From: JBCCSZ01 sp039199225
Lineage (GTDB): Bacteria; Bacteroidota; Bacteroidia; Chitinophagales; Saprospiraceae
Assembly: GCA_039199225.1 (NCBI GenBank)
Contig: JBCCSZ010000278.1
Location: 1 to 10,528, forward strand
Direction of reading: 5' to 3'
Length of the DNA stretch: 10,528 nt
Part shown: positions 6,779 through 10,528 of the stretch, piece by piece
How the letters are laid out: each line of letters begins with the position of its first letter
How positions within the stretch are numbered: the stretch's first letter is position 1
Translations under genes and position numbers: made by a program
Notes under the pieces: model-generated
Databases searched by the model: none
The model's input: only the letters and a program-made list of their open reading frames with translations
Told to the model about the DNA's origin: nothing

Positions 6779-6829
6779 ATAATTGCCTGAGAGCTTTCGT
6801 AAATTGGCCAGCCAACTCGAATCTACCCA

Positions 6830-7891
6830 ATGATGAATACGACCTATGAACGCCTACGCTCTCGCTCCCGGCTGGACATCCCAGCAGGCTGGCAATGTAT
6901 CCGAACCATCGATATGCACACAGGCGGAGAACCCCTCCGCATCATTGTCGATGGCTTCCCACCTCCCGACGGGCGCAATGTATTGGCCTATCGCCGCTAC
7001 CTGGCAGCGCAACACGACAGCCTGAGAAAAGCCCTCATGCACGAGCCAAGAGGGCATGCCGATATGTATGGCTGTATACTGCTGCCTCCAAACGATGAGG
7101 AAGCTGATTTTGGCATTGTATTTCTCCATAATGAAGGATACAGCACCATGTGCGGACATGCAATCATCGCCGTTGCAACCCTAGCCGTACAATTGCAATG
7201 GGTGGAGGTGGAGCTGCCCGAGACTACACTACTCATCGATGCTCCCTGCGGTCGCATCAAAGCCTTTGTGACGGTGGAAGATCAACAGGTGCAAAAGGTC
7301 CGCTTCCTGGGAGTCCCTTCCTTTGTTTTAGCCATGAATCAGCAAATCGCAGTTCCGGGACTGGGCAAATTAAATTACGACATTGCTTATGGTGGGGCTT
7401 TTTACGCCTACGTCCAGGCAGAGCAGTTGAATTTGGCGCTTGTTCCAGAGAATTACAATAGAATCATTCACGATGGTATGGCGATCAAAAGAGCGGTTGT
7501 AGCACAGGGTATAGCCACTGAGCATCCATTTGAGCCAGACCTCAGCTTTTTGTACGGGACGATTTTCATTGGGGGGCCAATCAGCCCAGGCGTAGATAGT
7601 CGAAACGTTTGCGTTTTTGCCGAAGGCGAGGTAGATCGTTGTCCGACTGGCTCTGGTGTGTCGGGGCGTATGCCGCTACATTTTGCCCGCAAGGAGATAG
7701 GTATTGGCGATAAAATACGCATTGAGAGTATTACCGGCAGTGTTTTTACCGGGTCAGTGGTACAAGAGGCGACTTACGGTCCCTACAAGGCGGTGATTCC
7801 CGAGGTCGAAGGGAGTGCTTTCATTACAGGGACACATCAATTTGTCATAGACCCAAACGATCCATTTCAGGAGGGTTTTTTCTTGCGATAA
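6830..7891 (+). CDS. Trans-3-hydroxy-L-proline dehydratase (proline racemase superfamily)
   Basis: Predicted to dehydrate trans-3-hydroxy-L-proline to delta-1-pyrroline-2-carboxylate, which a separate reductase turns into L-proline. The 353-residue product resembles human L3HYPDH along its length: IDMHTGGEPLRI (27-38), EPRGHADMYG (72-81), HNEGYSTMCGHA (100-111), ATGSVFTG-like ITGSVFTG (301-308) and the C-terminal FVIDPNDPFQEGFFLR. The first catalytic position is Cys108 (MCGHA). The second, cysteine in proline racemases and 4-hydroxyproline epimerases (SPCGTG), is Thr273 here (DRCPTGSG), the change known to turn a racemase into a dehydratase. An extra cysteine, Cys271, sits two residues earlier. 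No signal peptide is seen. Two ATGs (6830 and 6833) are possible. No reductase, transporter or other hydroxyproline gene is in the window, so the enzyme stands alone, between a divergent small gene and a convergent operon. Confidence 0.88.
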   Translation: MMNTTYERLRSRSRLDIPAGWQCIRTIDMHTGGEPLRIIVDGFPPPDGRNVLAYRRYLAAQHDSLRKALMHEPRGHADMYGCILLPPNDEEADFGIVFLHNEGYSTMCGHAIIAVATLAVQLQWVEVELPETTLLIDAPCGRIKAFVTVEDQQVQKVRFLGVPSFVLAMNQQIAVPGLGKLNYDIAYGGAFYAYVQAEQLNLALVPENYNRIIHDGMAIKRAVVAQGIATEHPFEPDLSFLYGTIFIGGPISPGVDSRNVCVFAEGEVDRCPTGSGVSGRMPLHFARKEIGIGDKIRIESITGSVFTGSVVQEATYGPYKAVIPEVEGSAFITGTHQFVIDPNDPFQEGFFLR

Positions 7892-7894
7892 GCG

Positions 7895-8479
7895 CTATGG
7901 TTGTCTCTTTGTGGCAATGATGATCCCAGTAGACCAGTTCATCTTTGTAAGTTGGAAATCGGGCCGCTCTTCGAGATAGCTCACCAGCCACTGCACTTTT
8001 TCTGCATGTCCATCCGGCCAGTTGGCTTGCGGATTCATATCGTCTATGACGTAAAAGCCTCCTGGTTTGATTAGGTCGAGCGCTTCGGCTGTTTGGCTGT
8101 ATTTTCCGGGCCAGGCATCGGCAAAAATGAGATCAAAGGCTTCGCCCTTGTACGCCTTCAACCATTCAGCCCCATCTGCACAGACCAATGTGACCCGTTC
8201 GTCCTGATCGAAAAAATCCTTTGCAATCTCCGTGAGCTGGGGATCATTGTCTATGCTAATCAATTGAGCGTCGGCATCCATGCCCTCTATCATCCATACC
8301 AAAGACAGACCAATGCCCGTACCGAGTTCCAGTAGCCTGGCCTTGGGCTTGGAAGTTATGAGGGTCTTGAGTAAGGAGCCAATATATAAATCGGACGGCA
8401 TGGTGAATCCAATATCAGCCGACTTTGCCTGGATTTGTGGATACAGCTGTGGAATGTCTGTAATGATGTGGTCTTGCAT
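7895..8479 (-). CDS. Class I SAM-dependent methyltransferase (O-methyltransferase-like), substrate unknown
   Basis: A 194-residue Rossmann-fold methyltransferase. Motif I is LLELGTGIGLS (49-59), the acidic SAM-ribose residue is Asp77 (ISIDNDP), the adenine-side motif is CADGAEW (100-106), and motif IV is FDLIFADAWPGKY (115-127) followed by GGFYVIDDMNPQ (140-151). The C-terminus NWSTGIIIATK (181-191) is the last strand. The layout is like the O-methyltransferase type 3 group (YrrM/COMT-like), but no substrate-defining motif is recognised. It is the third gene of the aminopropyltransferase-SpeD operon, 13 bp after speD with no promoter room between them, so it is probably co-transcribed. All three proteins handle SAM or its decarboxylated form, which makes a polyamine-related methyl acceptor conceivable but unproven. 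Its stop lies 3 bp from the stop of the convergent dehydratase gene. Confidence 0.85.
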   Translation of the reverse strand: MQDHIITDIPQLYPQIQAKSADIGFTMPSDLYIGSLLKTLITSKPKARLLELGTGIGLSLVWMIEGMDADAQLISIDNDPQLTEIAKDFFDQDERVTLVCADGAEWLKAYKGEAFDLIFADAWPGKYSQTAEALDLIKPGGFYVIDDMNPQANWPDGHAEKVQWLVSYLEERPDFQLTKMNWSTGIIIATKRQP

Positions 8480-8492
8480 GTGGGAAAAGCGT

Positions 8493-8855
8493 TTAGCTTG
8501 TTTTGATGGTTTTCAAAGCGCCGCGGTGAAGTGTTTTGACCTCTGAGTGCTTTGCTGCCAACTTTTTGGTAAGGTATTCAATGCCCTTGGATAATTTGAT
8601 GGGGCCGCAGGTAAAAATGTCGATGGCAGCGTAGCCATACTCTGGCCAGGTATGTATGGTCAAATGGCTTTCTTGTATGATGACAACGCCCGATACACCT
8701 AGAGGAGAAAAGTGGTGGAAGTTGCTCTGGACGATGTGTGCCTCGCAGGCAATGGCTGCCTGTTGCATAATCGCCTCGATTTTGTCGGGGTCCTTCAACA
8801 ACTCACTAGGGCAGTCGTACAGCTCCAGTATTTTATGCGTTCCGAGATAATTCAT
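8493..8855 (-). CDS. speD: S-adenosylmethionine decarboxylase proenzyme (SpeD, class 1B)
   Basis: Makes decarboxylated SAM, the aminopropyl donor for spermidine-type polyamines. The 120-residue proenzyme cleaves itself between Glu62 and Ser63 (QESHLTIHTWPE, 61-72), turning Ser63 into the pyruvoyl cofactor. His68 and Cys83 (DIFTCG) complete the catalytic set. All three positions are identical to Thermotoga maritima AdoMetDC, so this is the short bacterial/archaeal class 1B form, not the E. coli type. It begins 25 bp after the membrane aminopropyltransferase gene on the same strand. The spacer contains an 8-bp palindrome (GTGTACAC, 8871-8878) of unknown meaning. Co-transcription with the enzyme that uses its product is expected. 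Confidence 0.97.
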   Translation of the reverse strand: MNYLGTHKILELYDCPSELLKDPDKIEAIMQQAAIACEAHIVQSNFHHFSPLGVSGVVIIQESHLTIHTWPEYGYAAIDIFTCGPIKLSKGIEYLTKKLAAKHSEVKTLHRGALKTIKTS

Positions 8856-8880
8856 AGCCTTTTTTATATCGTGTACACTG

Positions 8881-10434
8881 TTAATGCTTTTTTTCCTGGC
8901 GCCATTTTTCCCAATCTGTCAAAAAATAAGAAAGAAGGGCTGGTCGATCCAGTTGATTGATTTCCAAATTACCGGGGTTTGCAATATCCTTCCCAAAATA
9001 GAACATTTGAGATACAATTGTAGAATCCAGGTATCGATATGTTTTTTGATGGTCCAGTTGAGAAGGCTCAATCGGGTAGTTGGAAGCCGCCACAAAGCCC
9101 CAATCGCCAAAGGAAGGCACGTAAACGTGGTAGGGGTGTACATAACCAAAGCCTGCGCTTTTGATGCTTTCGTAGATGCACCAATACGCATTGCGTGTGT
9201 GGAACGGACTGCTGGCTTGTGTAGCAAAAACGCCGTTGGCACTCAGCCGCTCCTTCATCAGGCGAAAGAATGCCGTGCTGTAAAGCCTGGCGAGCGATTC
9301 GTTGGAAGGGTCCGGCAAATCGGCGATAATGAGGTCGAATTGCTCCTGTGTTTCACTGAGGAAGCTCATCGCATCTTGCACGACGAGCTTTACTCTGGGG
9401 TCCGATAGCGCGTTTTCATTGACCGCCTTGATGTAAGGGTTGTTTTTTCCCAACTCAAAGACTTTTTCATCCAAATCGACCAGAGTGATTTTCTTGACTT
9501 GTGTGTGTTTCAAAACTTCACGGGCCAGCAGCCCCTCACCACCTCCTAGAATGAGGACGTTTTCCTTATACGGAGCCGCATTTAATGGAATATGGGCCAA
9601 GGATTCGTGGTAGCGGTATTCATCGATGGAGGAAAACTGAATGATTCGATTGATGTACAGTCGTACGTCTGCTTGGTTTTTTGTCAGTACCAGGTTTTGA
9701 TAAGGCGTTTGTTCCGAGTAAATAATGCGGCTGGTGAAAAAGTTATCTTCCCAATGCTTTAGCAGCTTACCTGAATAACTCCCTAGTGCCACAAAGAATA
9801 AGACACTGACGACGGCCCAAATTTCAAGCGATCGCTTCTTTTTCAAGGAGAGTTGCGCGATGAAATGCCGATAAATAAATAGCCCAAGCAGAATATTCAC
9901 CAGGCCAAAAAGGATGGATGTGCGAAAAGTGCCGGCATAGGGTAGGAGCAGAAATGGAAAAATAAGGGTTGCAACCAAGGCACCGATGTAATCGAGCCCA
10001 AGGACATACGCCAAATTGGATTTGAGCGGATAATGCGTTTTGAGAATGCGAATCAAGATGGGAATCTCACAGCCGGTCAAAACGCCAATCAGAAAGGTCA
10101 AGCCCAGCATCACGAATTGGTATTCTCCCGTAGACAGCCGATCGAAGGCAAAGTAGAGAATCGGAACCGAAGCGCCGCCGACAATTCCCAGCATGATTTC
10201 TATACGTACAAACCACTCAGGCAGTTGATCCGGGAGAAACTTGGTCAAATAGGCACCCAAGCCCATCGCTGCCATATAAACGCCAATGGTCAACGAAAAC
10301 TGCTTGATGCTATCCCCCAAAAAGTAAGAAGAGGTCGTACTGATGAGCAGCTCATAAATCAAGGAACAAAGTCCTGCCACCAATACTGTTACAAAGAAAA
10401 TAACTTGATCTAAGGATGGTCGTTTCGCCTCCAT
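8881..10434 (-). CDS. speE: Membrane-bound polyamine aminopropyltransferase (7-TM + spermidine synthase domain)
   Basis: A 517-residue fusion. Residues 1-225 carry about seven hydrophobic helices (roughly 11-33, 45-66, 75-97, 106-129, 143-167, 171-191, 204-221). Residues 230-510 form a cytoplasmic aminopropyltransferase domain. Within it are YQNLVL (245-250), Gln266, DEYRYHESLAH (271-281), the donor-binding loop ILGGGEGLLAREVLKH (295-310), Asp320 (LVDLDE), Asp354 (VQDAM), the catalytic ADLPDP (371-376) and LYSTAFF (384-390). PYHVYVPSFGDWGF (434-447) is typical of the membrane-fused branch. Two signatures differ from classical SpeE: GGGEG for GGGDG and DLPDP for D-[CS]-[ST]-DP; both resemble the plant ACL5/thermospermine synthase type. 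The usual product may therefore not be spermidine. speD follows 25 bp downstream, supporting true aminopropyltransfer. The start has an upstream AGGAAG and a -7 box. Confidence 0.88.
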   Translation of the reverse strand: MEAKRPSLDQVIFFVTVLVAGLCSLIYELLISTTSSYFLGDSIKQFSLTIGVYMAAMGLGAYLTKFLPDQLPEWFVRIEIMLGIVGGASVPILYFAFDRLSTGEYQFVMLGLTFLIGVLTGCEIPILIRILKTHYPLKSNLAYVLGLDYIGALVATLIFPFLLLPYAGTFRTSILFGLVNILLGLFIYRHFIAQLSLKKKRSLEIWAVVSVLFFVALGSYSGKLLKHWEDNFFTSRIIYSEQTPYQNLVLTKNQADVRLYINRIIQFSSIDEYRYHESLAHIPLNAAPYKENVLILGGGEGLLAREVLKHTQVKKITLVDLDEKVFELGKNNPYIKAVNENALSDPRVKLVVQDAMSFLSETQEQFDLIIADLPDPSNESLARLYSTAFFRLMKERLSANGVFATQASSPFHTRNAYWCIYESIKSAGFGYVHPYHVYVPSFGDWGFVAASNYPIEPSQLDHQKTYRYLDSTIVSQMFYFGKDIANPGNLEINQLDRPALLSYFLTDWEKWRQEKKH

Positions 10435-10441
10435 GCTTTAA

Positions 10442-10447
10442 CTTCCT
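10442..10447 (-). promoter_or_regulatory. Shine-Dalgarno-like AGGAAG before the membrane aminopropyltransferase
   Basis: The complement reads AGGAAG, ending seven bases before the ATG at 10434. It is the only good Shine-Dalgarno-like sequence at a start in the window and supports this start codon. Confidence 0.4.
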
Positions 10448-10462
10448 GTCTTAATTATTTCC

Positions 10463-10490
10463 CAAAGGTAGAACGATTTTCAATAACAAA
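10463..10490 (-). promoter_or_regulatory. Bacteroidota-type promoter for the aminopropyltransferase-speD-methyltransferase operon
   Basis: On the minus strand TACCTTTG (complement of 10463-10470) is an exact match to the -7 consensus TAnnTTTG. TTTG (complement of 10487-10490) lies 16 bases upstream, slightly shorter than the usual 17-23 spacing. The box is 28 bases before the start codon at 10434. No other promoter is seen inside the three-gene unit, whose internal gaps are only 25 and 13 bp. Confidence 0.5.
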
Positions 10491-10514
10491 AAACCAGCAC
10501 CATTTTTTTGATGC
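10486..10514 (-). terminator. Possible weak intrinsic terminator of an upstream minus-strand gene
   Basis: On the minus strand GCATCA (complement of 10509-10514) can pair with TGGTGC (complement of 10497-10502), six pairs with one G-U, around an A-rich loop. It is followed by TGGTTTTTTG. The stem is short, and the T-run overlaps the proposed -33 box of the operon promoter, so this is a tentative call. Confidence 0.2.
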
Positions 10515-10528
10515 ATTAAAAATGAAAC

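Noticed and set aside
6800..6807. TAAATTGG as a -7 box for the dehydratase gene
   Set aside because: It mismatches the TTTG core and lacks a -33 element at suitable spacing.
6445..6829. tRNA, riboswitch or CRISPR-like element in the long gap
   Set aside because: No cloverleaf, conserved riboswitch core or regular repeat array can be seen on either strand.
7636..7650. Cys271 as the second catalytic cysteine of a proline racemase or 4-hydroxyproline epimerase
   Set aside because: Racemases have the cysteine two residues later (SPCGTG); aligning the motif puts Thr273 in the catalytic position, so the enzyme is of dehydratase type.
8871..8878. GTGTACAC palindrome upstream of speD as an operator
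   Set aside because: Eight bases are too few, there is no promoter in the 25-bp spacer, and the gene appears co-transcribed from 10434.
8884..9408. Plus-strand open frame of 174 residues
   Set aside because: It is the antisense shadow of the strongly supported aminopropyltransferase domain and shows no recognisable motif.

Overview
The window most likely comes from a member of the Bacteroidota, perhaps a Saprospiria-like lineage (the class is a guess). Three things point that way. The histidine genes are close to the usual Bacteroidota form, including a fused hisB. Start codons mostly lack Shine-Dalgarno sequences. Two upstream regions carry the phylum's -33/-7 promoter pattern (TTTG ... TAnnTTTG). 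Base composition looks near 50% GC by eye and uniform, and no mobile element, RNA gene or CRISPR array is visible.

Positions 2-6444 (plus strand) hold a histidine biosynthesis operon in the order hisG (5' end cut off by the window edge), hisD, hisC, hisB (bifunctional), hisH, hisA, hisF. hisG/hisD and hisH/hisA overlap by four bases; the largest internal gap is 128 bp, between hisB and hisH. These genes cover every step from PRPP + ATP to histidine except pyrophosphohydrolysis and cyclohydrolysis of PR-ATP. Those two steps belong to hisI/hisE, which does not follow hisF here and must lie elsewhere.

Positions 6445-6829 form a 385-bp region that would normally be called intergenic. It contains a convincing minus-strand ORF for a 41-residue single-pass membrane protein, with a -33/-7 promoter at the expected spacing, a perfect 12-bp palindrome between promoter and start codon, and an 11/12-matching direct repeat further upstream. 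Divergent from it, at 6830-7891, is a proline-racemase-superfamily enzyme whose Cys/Thr active-site pair marks it as a trans-3-hydroxy-L-proline dehydratase.

Positions 10434-7895 (minus strand) form a compact three-gene operon: a seven-helix membrane protein with a C-terminal aminopropyltransferase (spermidine-synthase-like) domain, a small S-adenosylmethionine decarboxylase (SpeD, with pyruvoyl Ser63, His68 and Cys83), and a class I SAM-dependent methyltransferase. SpeD makes the aminopropyl donor and the membrane enzyme transfers it to an amine; the methyltransferase substrate is unknown. The operon starts behind a good -33/-7 promoter and ends tail-to-tail with the dehydratase gene, only 3 bp away.

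The his operon is ordinary. The accessory interest lies in the membrane-tethered polyamine module, the small membrane ORF with its control sites, and the absence of hisIE.
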